Made by a program: the position numbers and the translations under genes. Below, piece by piece: positions 27,221 to 36,309 of a stretch of DNA of 64,000 nucleotides. The notes under the pieces are model-generated. The model searched no databases and was not told the DNA's origin. It saw only the letters and a list, made by a program, of their open reading frames with translations. The stretch covers positions 1-64,000 of the forward strand of contig RIBL01000014.1 of assembly GCA_003762875.1 (NCBI GenBank), read 5' to 3'. Position 1 is the stretch's first letter. Each line of letters begins with the position of its first letter. This DNA is from Muribaculaceae bacterium Isolate-110 (HZI) (GTDB taxonomy: Bacteria > Bacteroidota > Bacteroidia > Bacteroidales > Muribaculaceae).

Positions 27221-29143
27221 GTGCTACGTATCAAGCGCATGGACCTGTTCATCCTTCAGAGCTTCCTGCCTCTGTTTGTGATGACTTTCTGCATATGCCT
27301 TTTCATAGTACTCATGCAGTTTTTGTGGCGTTATATCGACGACCTCGTAGGCAAAGGCCTTGGGGTCGATGTCATTTCCGAGCTCTTCTTCTACGCCGCC
27401 CTCACCATGGTGCCCATGGCTCTGCCGCTGGCCATACTTCTGGCCTCGCTCATGATATTCGGCAATCTCGGCGAGAACTTCGAGCTCACAGCCATGAAAG
27501 CCTCGGGCATTTCGCTCCTGCGCACGATGGCTCCGCTCATAGTGCTTATGGTCATGATAGCCACGGGCGCGTTTTTCTTTCAGAACAACGCCCTGCCCAT
27601 AGCGCAGACCAAGATGTATACACTCCTCTACTCCGTAAGGCAGAAATCGCCCGAACTCGAGATACCTGAGGGAGTGTTTTATGACCAGATACCCGGCTAC
27701 AACCTCTTTGTCGAGAGCAAAAACCGCGACACGGGCGTGCTCTACGACATGATGATATACGACGTATCGCGCGGATTTGAAAACTCATCAATCATCCTGG
27801 CCGACTCGGGCAAGATGAGCATCACCGCCGACAAGACCCACCTCTTTCTCGAGCTATGGAGCGGCGAGTCGTTTGAAAACCTCAAGGACGCGGCCACCGG
27901 CATGAAAAACGTCCCCTACCGACGCGAGACATTCACCACCAAGGAAATAATGGTGCCGTTTGACGCCAACTTCAACCGCATGGACGAGCAGGGAATGCGC
28001 TCGCAGTATATCGGCAAAAACATGGCCGAGCTGCAGGCCACCATCGACTCGGTGCAGTTGCGTGTCGACTCGCTCGGCCACGAATACACCCGTGAACTGC
28101 GCGAGACACCCCACATGAACGTCATGCCCTACATCACCGTCCCTGACACCGCGGGCACTCTCCGCAAAGAGCCGGCCCCCGAGGTGATGATGGACCGCCC
28201 CATCGACGTCGACTCACTCTTCCGCGGCTCCTCCTCGGGCGTAGCCCTCAACTATCTCCAAGCGGCTCTCTCCAAAGCACAGCGGGCAAAGCAGGAGTAT
28301 GAATACCGCAGCCTCACCATGGCTGACGACCAGAGAAGCATCCGACGCCACTCCATCGAGCTGATGAAGAAATTCACCCTCTCCTTCGCATGTATCATCT
28401 TCTTCTTCATCGGCGCACCGTTAGGTGCCATCATACGCAAAGGCGGTCTCGGCACACCGCTGGTCATCTCAGTGTTTCTCTTCATCTTCTATTACATCAT
28501 CGACAACATGGGCTACAAGCTGGCCCGCGACGGCAAATGGCCCGTATGGGAGGGCATGTGGCTCAGCGCGGCCGTGCTGCTGCCACTGGGCATATTCTTT
28601 ACCTACAAGGCCGTCAACGACTCGGCCGTCTTCAACAAGGACGCCTATCTCAACTTCTTCCGTCGCTTCTTCGGCGTGAGCGAAGTGCGCTCGGTCGAAA
28701 TGAAAGAGATAGTCATGGAAGAGGTGCATCCCGCACTGGCCATAGAGCGGCTCGGCGAGCTGCGCTCCATGGTGACAGCCTATCTCAAAAACAATCCCGC
28801 CCGGCAGTCCTATGTAGCCTACTGGCGTAAAGGCTATGACCGGCACGGACTCCACGCCCTGCGCGACTATGAGGAAAACCTCGTGGACCGTCTGGCCAAC
28901 TCGCGCGACAAGATGGTAATCATCAAACTCATGGACCTACCAATCCTGCGCTCGCTATGGTTCATCGAGCCCTCGGCCACACCCTGGCTCAGCAATCTCA
29001 TGATAGCACTCTTCCCGCTGGGAATACCCATATGGCTCTATGGCCGCTACACTCAGAAACGTCTGCGCCACGAACTGGAGACCACAGCCTCAGTCGCGGC
29101 TCAGCTCATAACTCTCATTGAAAATGGAAAAGATAAAGCTTGA
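27221..29143 (+). CDS. LptF/LptG family LPS export permease
   Basis: A 640-residue inner-membrane permease of the LptF/LptG family, which with LptB extracts lipopolysaccharide from the inner membrane. The N-terminus [19 protein letters not shown] and the first helix cluster match the family. Periplasmic beta-jellyroll sequence lies between helices (about 130-340), and a second helix cluster is at about 370-450. The C-terminal extension of about 150 residues is typical of the long Bacteroidetes form. It starts at GTG 27221; ATG 27239 is an alternative. It overlaps ribBA by 20 bases. Confidence 0.9.
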   Translation: MLRIKRMDLFILQSFLPLFVMTFCICLFIVLMQFLWRYIDDLVGKGLGVDVISELFFYAALTMVPMALPLAILLASLMIFGNLGENFELTAMKASGISLLRTMAPLIVLMVMIATGAFFFQNNALPIAQTKMYTLLYSVRQKSPELEIPEGVFYDQIPGYNLFVESKNRDTGVLYDMMIYDVSRGFENSSIILADSGKMSITADKTHLFLELWSGESFENLKDAATGMKNVPYRRETFTTKEIMVPFDANFNRMDEQGMRSQYIGKNMAELQATIDSVQLRVDSLGHEYTRELRETPHMNVMPYITVPDTAGTLRKEPAPEVMMDRPIDVDSLFRGSSSGVALNYLQAALSKAQRAKQEYEYRSLTMADDQRSIRRHSIELMKKFTLSFACIIFFFIGAPLGAIIRKGGLGTPLVISVFLFIFYYIIDNMGYKLARDGKWPVWEGMWLSAAVLLPLGIFFTYKAVNDSAVFNKDAYLNFFRRFFGVSEVRSVEMKEIVMEEVHPALAIERLGELRSMVTAYLKNNPARQSYVAYWRKGYDRHGLHALRDYEENLVDRLANSRDKMVIIKLMDLPILRSLWFIEPSATPWLSNLMIALFPLGIPIWLYGRYTQKRLRHELETTASVAAQLITLIENGKDKA

Positions 29144-30335
29144 CACAATCGAAGAAGCCATCGCCGACTTCCGCGAAGGCCGTTTTGTAATCGTAGTCGA
29201 CGACGAGGACCGCGAAAACGAAGGCGACCTCATAATCGCTGCCGAAAAGGTGACCCCCGAGCATGTCAACTTCATGATAACCAACGCTCGCGGCGAGCTG
29301 TGTGCCCCGCTCACCCTCTCTCGCTGCGCCGAGCTCGGCCTCGGCCATCAGGTGGAGGACAACACATCGATGCTCGGCACCCCTTTCACCGTCACAGTCG
29401 ACCTGCTGCCCGGATGCACCACCGGCGTCTCGGCCCACGACCGTGCCGCCACCATCCGCGCTCTCGCCGACCCGACGGTCAAGCCCTCCGACTTCGGCCG
29501 CCCCGGCCACGTGCATCCTCTCTATGCCCAGGACGCCGGAGTGCTGCGCCGCCCCGGCCACACCGAGGCCTCAATCGACCTGGCACGTCTGGCCGGTCTG
29601 CGTCCAGCGGCCTCGCTCATAGAGATACTCAACCCCGACGGCACAATGGCCCGTCTGCCCCAGCTCCGTGTCAAGGCCGACGAGTGGGGGCTCAAACTCG
29701 TGTCGATACGCGACCTCATAGCCTATCGCCTGCGCACCGAGTCGCTCGTCGAGCAGGGCGTCGAGGTCGACATGCCCACAGCCTTCGGCCACTTCCGCCT
29801 CATACCCTTCCGTCAGAAAAGCAACGGACTCGAGCACATAGCCCTCATCAAAGGCGACCTCTCGACTGACGAGCCGGCCCTAGTGCGCGTACACTCGTCA
29901 TGCGCCACCGGCGACATCTTCGGCTCAATGCGCTGCGACTGCGGCGAGCAGCTCCACAAAGCCATGGAGATGATCGAGAAAGAAGGACGCGGATGCATCC
30001 TCTATCTCAACCAGGAAGGCCGCGGCATCGGACTCATGGAGAAAATCAAAGCCTACAAGCTCCAGGAAGAGGGACTCGACACCGTCGACGCCAATCTCCA
30101 TCTCGGACACAAAGCCGACGAACGCGACTATGGCGTGGGGGCTCAGATACTCCGTCTGCTCAACATCCAGAAGATGCGCCTCATAACCAACAATCCCGTA
30201 AAGCGCAAAGGCCTCGAAGGCTTCGGCCTCGAAGTGGTGGAGAACGTGCCGATGGAGATACCGGCCAACCAATACAACCGACGCTACATGCTCACCAAGC
30301 AGGAACGCATGGGCCACTGGCTGCACCTCTCATAA
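29124..30335 (+). CDS. ribBA: Bifunctional DHBP synthase / GTP cyclohydrolase II
   Basis: A 403-residue fusion that supplies both precursors of riboflavin. The RibB half (about 1-205) has the acidic [13 protein letters not shown] and the [11 protein letters not shown] block. The RibA half (about 206-403) has the zinc-binding [19 protein letters not shown] and the [10 protein letters not shown] loop. Both halves look intact. ATG 29124 lies inside the end of the LptF/G gene, suggesting coupled translation. A TTG six bases earlier is a poorer start. Confidence 0.96.
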   Translation: MEKIKLDTIEEAIADFREGRFVIVVDDEDRENEGDLIIAAEKVTPEHVNFMITNARGELCAPLTLSRCAELGLGHQVEDNTSMLGTPFTVTVDLLPGCTTGVSAHDRAATIRALADPTVKPSDFGRPGHVHPLYAQDAGVLRRPGHTEASIDLARLAGLRPAASLIEILNPDGTMARLPQLRVKADEWGLKLVSIRDLIAYRLRTESLVEQGVEVDMPTAFGHFRLIPFRQKSNGLEHIALIKGDLSTDEPALVRVHSSCATGDIFGSMRCDCGEQLHKAMEMIEKEGRGCILYLNQEGRGIGLMEKIKAYKLQEEGLDTVDANLHLGHKADERDYGVGAQILRLLNIQKMRLITNNPVKRKGLEGFGLEVVENVPMEIPANQYNRRYMLTKQERMGHWLHLS

Positions 30336-30348
30336 TCACCGCCCGAGA

Positions 30349-30370
30349 GATACAAAAAGACAAAAGTTTT
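30349..30370. repeat. Family D partial end
   Basis: GATACAAAAAGACAAAAG matches the left arm of the family D element at 27016 apart from one base deletion. No partner arm is found. It directly abuts a family A palindrome. Confidence 0.55.
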
Positions 30371-30381
30371 CTTAATCATTT

Positions 30382-30440
30382 AGGACAGGAGTAGGGGGAG
30401 TCAATGATTTCACAATCGACTCACCCTACTCCTGTCTTAA
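30382..30440. repeat. Family A palindromic repeat, copy 3
   Basis: Arms 30382-30402 and 30418-30440 pair as AGGACAGGAGTAGGGGGAGTC against its near complement. AACTTTTAAACTACCTAATC follows as the AT-rich tail. It sits after ribBA and probably ends that transcript. Confidence 0.8.
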
Positions 30441-30549
30441 CTTTTAAACTACCTAATCTCCTTAAACTTTATCATAGCTAAAAGCCGCACTTTTCGATGA
30501 ATTAACATAAAATAACTATTTGTATCTACTTTTATATCCGATGGTTGAG

Positions 30550-30557
30550 TAATTTTG
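30550..30557 (+). promoter_or_regulatory. Promoter of the GH28-GH105 gene
   Basis: TAATTTTG, a -7 match, lies 62 bases before the ATG at 30620. It is downstream of the alternative in-frame start at 30545, which argues for 30620. Confidence 0.5.
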
Positions 30558-30619
30558 TCAAGATATTGAAAAACCACACTCCAAACTGGAATTTTAACCG
30601 TAATACAAAATACCAATCC

Positions 30620-33145
30620 ATGAAAAAATTGCTGATGATGGCCGTAGGGCTTCTTCTCGCAGGAAGCGCGGCGGCAATCACCCCCGACAAGGCGTGGAAC
30701 GAACTGTACCCGCAGATTGAAAAGTCGATAGAGCAGCCCACATTCCGTGCAAAGGACTACAAGCTCTTTGACTATGGCAAAAAATCCAAGACCAAAGGAT
30801 TTCTCTATACCGAGCTTATCAACAAGGTCATCGACGTGTGCTCGCGCGAAGGCGGCGGCCGCGTAATCGTGCCCAAAGGCACATGGCTCACAGGCCCCAT
30901 CACCATCAAAGACAATGTGAACCTTCATCTCGAGGAAGGTGCCACTCTGCTCTTCACCCCCGACACCACACAATATCCCGTAGTGCGCACCCGCTGGGAA
31001 GGCATGGACTGCTATAACTATCAGCCCATGGTCTATGCGATCGGTGCCAAAAACATCGCCCTCACCGGCAAAGGCACTGTCGACGGCGGTGCCGACAACT
31101 CGACATGGTGGGGCATGAGCGCGAAGCGCGGACATGACTACACCGGCCCCGGCACCATCGCCACACAAAAGATAGGACGTCCTCTGCTCCAGGAATGGAA
31201 CGAAAACGGCGTGCCTGTCGAGAAGCGTCAGATGGGCCCCGGCTACGGCATGCGTCCCCAGTTGGTCAACTTCGTGGAGTGTAAAAACGTGCTCATCGAG
31301 GATGTGACCCTCCTGCGCTCGCCGTTCTGGGTAATCCACCCCTTCATGTGCGAGAACCTCACTGTGCGCGGCGTGCACATCCAGAACGAAGGCCCCAACG
31401 GTGACGGCTGCGACCCCGAGAGCTGCAAGAACGTACTCATCGAGGACTGCTTCTTCGACACAGGCGACGACTGCATCGCCATCAAGAGCGGACGTAACCG
31501 CGACGGCATCGTGGCCGCCCGTCCCACCGAGAACGTAATCGTGCGCAACTGCCGCATGAAGAACGGTCACGGAGGCATCGTGGTGGGCAGCGAGATTTCG
31601 GGCGGCTTCAACAACCTCTTCGCCGAAAACTGCGTAATGGACTCGCCCGACCTCGACCGCGTGGTGCGCATCAAGACCAACTCCTGCCGCAGCGGTGTTA
31701 TCGAAAACATCTTCTGCCGCAACATCGAGGTAGGACAGTGCAACGAGGCCGTGCTCAAAATCAATCTCCTCTACGAGCGCAAAGAGGCTTGCGACCACAG
31801 CTATCCCCCCGTGGTGCAGGACGTATATCTCGAGAATATCACCTGCAAAGAAAGCAAGTGGGGCATCATGATCGAAGGCTATGAAGACCTCTGCAACATA
31901 CGCAACATCGAGGTCAAGAACTGCAAATGGGACGGCGTGAAAAACGGCGGAAACTCCATCAGCGGTCTGACACGCGACGTGCGCGTGGCCAACACATATA
32001 TCAACGGCAAACTCGTTGACCAGAACGCTCCTCTCTCACAGGTAATGACCCTCTCGGAGATGAAGCGCAATCCCGAGAGCTGGCAGCTCGACTTCTCCAA
32101 GCGTGCCAAATGGACTTACTCGGTAGGCACCGAGCTCGACGCCATGCTCAACGTGGCCGACCGCTATGGTGACGACAAAATCGCAGCCTATGTGATAAGC
32201 TATGTCGACACCCTCGTTAACCAGGACGGTTCCATCACCGGCTACAAGACCGAGCACTACAATCTCGACCAGGTGAAAAACGGCACCCTTCTCCTCCAGG
32301 CCTATGACCGCACAGGCGAGGAGCGTTACCTCAAGGCTGCCCACACCCTCTGGAACCAGCTCAAGAGCCAGCCCCGCACAGCCGACGGCGGATACTGGCA
32401 CAAGCAGATCTACCCCCATCAGATGTGGCTCGACGGCCTCTTCATGGCCGAGCCCTTCAGTGCCAAGTATGCCAACCGCTTCCTCTCCGGCAAGGAAAAA
32501 GAGGACGCCTGGAATCATATAGCCGACCAGTTTATCGTCGTGGCCAAGCACACCTACGACCCCGCCACCGGTCTCTACCGCCACGCATGGGACGAGAGCA
32601 AGGAGCAGCGTTGGGCCGACAAGCAGACCGGCCAGGCACCCCACGCATGGGCACGCGCCATGGGCTGGACATTCATGGCCCTTCTTGACGTGCTCGAAGA
32701 AATGCCTCAGGACCATCCCAAGCGTCCCGAACTGGTGAAGATATTCCGCTCGTTTGCCGACGGCATCATCAAGGCCCAGGATACCAAAACCGGCATATGG
32801 TATCAGGTGCTCGACGAGCCCGGACGCGAGGGCAACTATCTCGAGGGCACAGCCACAGCCATGTATGTCTACTCGCTGCTGCGCGGCGTGAGAATGGGCA
32901 TCCTTGACGACAGCTATCTCAACGCTGCCCTTACCGGCTGGAACGGCATGAACAAGCACCTCATCCGCAAGGACAAGGACGGCACCATCTCGCTGACCAA
33001 CTGCTGTGCCGTAGCAGGTCTCGGCGGTTCGGGAAGATATCGCGACGGCTCATTTGAATACTACATCTCCGAGCCTATCCGCGATAACGACGCCAAAGGC
33101 GTAGGCCCCTACATCAACGCATGCCTCGAAATGGAACGTCGCTGA
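30620..33145 (+). CDS. GH28 polygalacturonase fused to GH105 unsaturated uronyl hydrolase
   Basis: An 841-residue exported pectinase. The signal peptide ends near SAAA|ITP. The GH28 right-handed beta-helix spans about 35-480: GDGCDPESC, the catalytic pair in GDDCIAIKSG (Asp283, Asp284), GHGG (His317) and RIKTN (Arg350). A GH105 (alpha/alpha)6 domain follows, from about 495 to the end, with the conserved QMWLDGLFMAEPF and GQAPHAWARAMGW. GH28 hydrolyses galacturonan or rhamnogalacturonan, and GH105 removes the unsaturated uronic acid left by lyases. It lies upstream of the pectin block and has its own promoter. Confidence 0.92.
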   Translation: MKKLLMMAVGLLLAGSAAAITPDKAWNELYPQIEKSIEQPTFRAKDYKLFDYGKKSKTKGFLYTELINKVIDVCSREGGGRVIVPKGTWLTGPITIKDNVNLHLEEGATLLFTPDTTQYPVVRTRWEGMDCYNYQPMVYAIGAKNIALTGKGTVDGGADNSTWWGMSAKRGHDYTGPGTIATQKIGRPLLQEWNENGVPVEKRQMGPGYGMRPQLVNFVECKNVLIEDVTLLRSPFWVIHPFMCENLTVRGVHIQNEGPNGDGCDPESCKNVLIEDCFFDTGDDCIAIKSGRNRDGIVAARPTENVIVRNCRMKNGHGGIVVGSEISGGFNNLFAENCVMDSPDLDRVVRIKTNSCRSGVIENIFCRNIEVGQCNEAVLKINLLYERKEACDHSYPPVVQDVYLENITCKESKWGIMIEGYEDLCNIRNIEVKNCKWDGVKNGGNSISGLTRDVRVANTYINGKLVDQNAPLSQVMTLSEMKRNPESWQLDFSKRAKWTYSVGTELDAMLNVADRYGDDKIAAYVISYVDTLVNQDGSITGYKTEHYNLDQVKNGTLLLQAYDRTGEERYLKAAHTLWNQLKSQPRTADGGYWHKQIYPHQMWLDGLFMAEPFSAKYANRFLSGKEKEDAWNHIADQFIVVAKHTYDPATGLYRHAWDESKEQRWADKQTGQAPHAWARAMGWTFMALLDVLEEMPQDHPKRPELVKIFRSFADGIIKAQDTKTGIWYQVLDEPGREGNYLEGTATAMYVYSLLRGVRMGILDDSYLNAALTGWNGMNKHLIRKDKDGTISLTNCCAVAGLGGSGRYRDGSFEYYISEPIRDNDAKGVGPYINACLEMERR

Positions 33146-33167
33146 TTCTTATCTGCCTGAATAATCA

Positions 33168-33318
33168 GAGGGCATTTAATACAAAAGTTAAGCCAAAATC
33201 CATTGTCATGAGTCGTCATGGAAAGAGGTGCATAGCTGTATGCTATGTGACCGACAGACAGGACAAAACGCCACTCATGACAATGGATTTTGGCTTAACT
33301 TTTGTATTAAACGCCCTC
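33168..33318. repeat. Family B inverted-repeat element, copy 1
   Basis: A 151-base MITE-like unit. The 46-base terminal arms (33168-33213 and 33273-33318) match at 45 of 46 positions. Ends read GAGGGCATTTAATACAAAAG. The interior carries the small hairpin CATAGC-TGTAT-GCTATG (33231-33247). No coding sequence and no clear target-site duplication are visible. Confidence 0.9.
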
Positions 33319-33370
33319 AAAAATGAATATAATCAGGAAGTACGAATCATAGATTTTACAATATATTTTC

Positions 33371-35896
33371 ATGAATACCAAACTTATCACTTTGTTTATC
33401 TCGGCTTGTATTGCATTGTCATCAAACTGCAAGAACACCGTTCAGCTCAATGGTGTGTTGCAAGTTAACAATGTAGCACCAAATGCCGTAAGGATTCGAT
33501 ACACAGAAAATGGGAAATCCAATATGCCTGAGCTGCTATTATCGGGTCATAAAGATTCAATAGCAAACAACATCTCTGTAATCCCCGCGAATGATGGCAA
33601 AAAAGTAACTATAACCGATAACCAGGGGCATTCCATAGCCGTATCACATACCCTCACCTCAAGTGAAATCTACGGACAGCCCACATATGAAGCCCGGCTG
33701 ACCTTAAAACCGGTCGACACAGACATGGGGGATGACGAGGAATATCAATTCGGATTAGGACAATTCCAGGACGGATACACCAATGTGTTCGGACTCTCAC
33801 GCCGCCTCACTCAGGTGAACACACAGACAAGTATCCCCATGTTAATCTCAGACAAGGGATATGGTATCTTATGGCATAATTACGGACTTACCGAATTTAA
33901 CCCCGCCGACAACAAGGTTGCCCTGTTGAAACAAAAAGGAAAAGGCAAACAGGAGGTGGTTGACGTGACCACCACCCACGGAGGAGAGAAAGAGGTACGA
34001 GAGCAGAATATTTTCACAGCCGAAATAGAAGTCCCCGAATCGGGCAACTATTCGTTGATGCTCGATGTAGGACAAAATATGGCACGTCGCCATAACCTCA
34101 TTGTTGACACAAGCCTTGTGATAGAGATGCAGAACCGCTGGCTTCCGCCCACAGCATCAAAAATAGTACATCTGACTAAAGGCAAACATAAGATATCGGC
34201 TGAATTAACCAACGGTGACAATCCTACGCTCTATTACAAGAAAGTGACCGATGAGACAGTGTTTCATTCGCCAGTAGGAGATGGAGTGGATTATATTGTA
34301 TTTTTTGGCAGCCCTGACGAGATAATAGCCTCTTACAGGAAACTTACCGGGGATGCTCCGTTGATTCCCAAGTGGGCTTTAGGATATATCCATTGCCGTG
34401 AACGCTTCCACAATCAGAATGAACTGCTTGAGACCGCCACCCGATTCAGGGCTGAGCGGCTTCCGATCGACATGATTGTGCAGGACTGGCAGTATTGGGG
34501 AAAGAACGGGTGGAACTCTATGAGTTTCGACAGCGACAATTATCCCGATCCGAAGCAGATGACCGACAGCCTTCACAAACTCGGCATGAAGCTCATGCTT
34601 AGCGTATGGTCGAAAATCGACCGTAACTCCGAAGTCGGCAAACAGATGGCAACTGACGGATACTTCATACCCGAGACAGAGTGGGTCGATTTCTTTAACC
34701 CAGAAGCGGCTGAAGCCTATTGGAAAAATTTCAGCACCCGATTAGTACCTTTAGGGATTGACGCATGGTGGCAAGACGCCACCGAGCCGGAAAACGACGA
34801 TCTTAAAGGACGAATGATATGCAACGGGAAATATCCGGGAGAAATATATCGAAATGTATATCCGTTGTTCGTAAACAAGACAGTTTACGAAGGTCTGCTT
34901 AAAGACAATCCCGGCAAACGCCCGTTCATCCTTACCCGCAGCGGTTTTTCCGGCATTCAACGCTATGGGACAGCATTATGGTCAGGCGATGTAGGCAGCG
35001 ATTGGGAAAGTTTGAGACGACAGATCACATCCGGATTAGGACTGCAAGCCGCCGGAACACCATGGTGGACCTACGATGCGGGAGGTTTCTTCCGCCCCTC
35101 AGACCAATACACTAATCCTGACTATATCCAATGTATGTTACGCTGGATACAGACATCAGTCTATCTCCCCCTGATGCGCGTACACGGCTTTGTGAGCGAC
35201 ACTGAGCCTTGGAATTACGGCACGGCCACCCAGGCTATAATATCCGATTGCCTGAATGAACGTTATAGACTGCTACCTTATATCTATTCTAATGCCGCTT
35301 CGGTTTCAGAGGATGGCTCAACACTGATGCGCCCGCTGATTTTCGATTTCCCCAATGACAAAATGGCGTTGGAGCAGAACTACCAGTACATGTTTGGCAA
35401 GTCGCTGCTCATAAGCCCTGTTACAGCCCCCGATATCACTGAATGGGACACATATCTCCCGGCAAATGTCGCCGGATGGTATGACTTCAGGACTAAACGT
35501 CACTACGACGGAGGTAAAACAGCCACTACCTCTGTTGATAATTCTTTCATTCCGGTATTCGTGCGTGGCGGAAGCATTCTCCCCTACGCAAGTACAAGCC
35601 AATCCACATCCGAAAGCAATGACACCCCGATTGAGATACAGATATATCCAGGTGCTGACGCGACTTTTACCTTGTATGAAGATGACGGCATCTCATTAGC
35701 CTATCTTAACGGAGAAAAAAGCAAGATAAATTTCAACTGGAATGACACTGCCCGTACACTGACGATAGACGAGCGCACAGGAGCCTACGATGGTATGCCT
35801 GCCGAACGCGAATTTATAATCAGGCTCCCTGATGGCGAAGAAAAAAGAATCGCATACAACGGTAATAAGACTGTGGTGGCATTAGCAGCCCGATAA
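33371..35896 (+). CDS. GH31 alpha-glycosidase with inserted PA14-like domain
   Basis: An 841-residue GH31 enzyme, probably exported. The N-terminus MNTKLITLFISACIALSS is signal-like. Cys20 follows SSN, so a lipobox is doubtful. Residues of about 215-300 resemble the PA14 insert seen in some Bacteroides GH31 enzymes. The TIM barrel has the nucleophile Asp469 in WWQDATEPE and the proposed acid/base Asp540 in WSGDVGSDWE. A DUF5110-like beta domain ends the protein. Substrate (alpha-xyloside, galactoside or glucoside) is not decided. The gene is visibly more AT-rich than its neighbours and is flanked by family B repeats, suggesting acquisition. Confidence 0.88.
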   Translation: MNTKLITLFISACIALSSNCKNTVQLNGVLQVNNVAPNAVRIRYTENGKSNMPELLLSGHKDSIANNISVIPANDGKKVTITDNQGHSIAVSHTLTSSEIYGQPTYEARLTLKPVDTDMGDDEEYQFGLGQFQDGYTNVFGLSRRLTQVNTQTSIPMLISDKGYGILWHNYGLTEFNPADNKVALLKQKGKGKQEVVDVTTTHGGEKEVREQNIFTAEIEVPESGNYSLMLDVGQNMARRHNLIVDTSLVIEMQNRWLPPTASKIVHLTKGKHKISAELTNGDNPTLYYKKVTDETVFHSPVGDGVDYIVFFGSPDEIIASYRKLTGDAPLIPKWALGYIHCRERFHNQNELLETATRFRAERLPIDMIVQDWQYWGKNGWNSMSFDSDNYPDPKQMTDSLHKLGMKLMLSVWSKIDRNSEVGKQMATDGYFIPETEWVDFFNPEAAEAYWKNFSTRLVPLGIDAWWQDATEPENDDLKGRMICNGKYPGEIYRNVYPLFVNKTVYEGLLKDNPGKRPFILTRSGFSGIQRYGTALWSGDVGSDWESLRRQITSGLGLQAAGTPWWTYDAGGFFRPSDQYTNPDYIQCMLRWIQTSVYLPLMRVHGFVSDTEPWNYGTATQAIISDCLNERYRLLPYIYSNAASVSEDGSTLMRPLIFDFPNDKMALEQNYQYMFGKSLLISPVTAPDITEWDTYLPANVAGWYDFRTKRHYDGGKTATTSVDNSFIPVFVRGGSILPYASTSQSTSESNDTPIEIQIYPGADATFTLYEDDGISLAYLNGEKSKINFNWNDTARTLTIDERTGAYDGMPAEREFIIRLPDGEEKRIAYNGNKTVVALAAR

Positions 35897-35935
35897 GACA
35901 ATCAGACTACTGAACATATTACATATTTGGAGTAA

Positions 35936-35970
35936 AATAAGAGGTTGTTTAATAACAACCTCTTATTTTT
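35936..35970. terminator. Terminator after GH31, built from family B ends
   Basis: A 14-base perfect stem AATAAGAGGTTGTT/AACAACCTCTTATT with loop TAAT is followed by a T-run. The stem equals the two outer ends of the family B element at 45219-45554 brought together, as if the element interior had been lost. Confidence 0.75.
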
Positions 35971-36057
35971 ATAGGGACTAATCAACGTTCATGATAAGGA
36001 ATGCGCATTGCTTGAAGTTTCATATGAACTATGTAATAAGGATATTCTAAGAGGGTT

Positions 36058-36137
36058 AAAAGAATTAAGATAACTATACGGATGTTTTATCAGATCGCAC
36101 GAGATAAAAGCCGCCTGTAGAGTTATCTCAACTCTTT
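36058..36137. repeat. Family A-like palindrome, divergent core
   Basis: Arms 36058-36091 and 36103-36137 form a long imperfect stem. The outer part AAAGAATTAAG/CTCAACTCTTT is that of family A, but the core (ATAACTATACGG...) differs. The rest of the 413-base GH31-GH43 gap is AT-rich with no gene seen. Confidence 0.6.
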
Positions 36138-36229
36138 ATCTGTCCGGAACGACAAGAGCCACATTAACGAAAAATCTTAATTTTGAGTTAAAAAAGTGTC
36201 TAATTGGGCGGAAAGTCTTAGTTTTTTCG

Positions 36230-36237
36230 TAAATTTG
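36230..36237 (+). promoter_or_regulatory. Promoter of the GH43-uronate operon
   Basis: TAAATTTG matches the -7 consensus 73 bases before the GH43 gene. It is the only such box found before the run of six genes up to the transporter. Confidence 0.55.
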
Positions 36238-36309
36238 GGACGAATTTTACACACACGGGGATGACAGCATCGTCCCGACACACACTCAACAATACCTTAA
36301 AAACTACAT

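Noticed and set aside
30449-31798. A 449-codon minus-strand frame opposite the GH28 domain
   Set aside because: It is antisense to a gene with intact GH28 motifs and its translation is rich in His, Val and Ala as expected for a shadow frame.
35936-35967. A complete mobile element
   Set aside because: Only 32 bases of joined ends remain, and it is better described as a terminator hairpin derived from family B.
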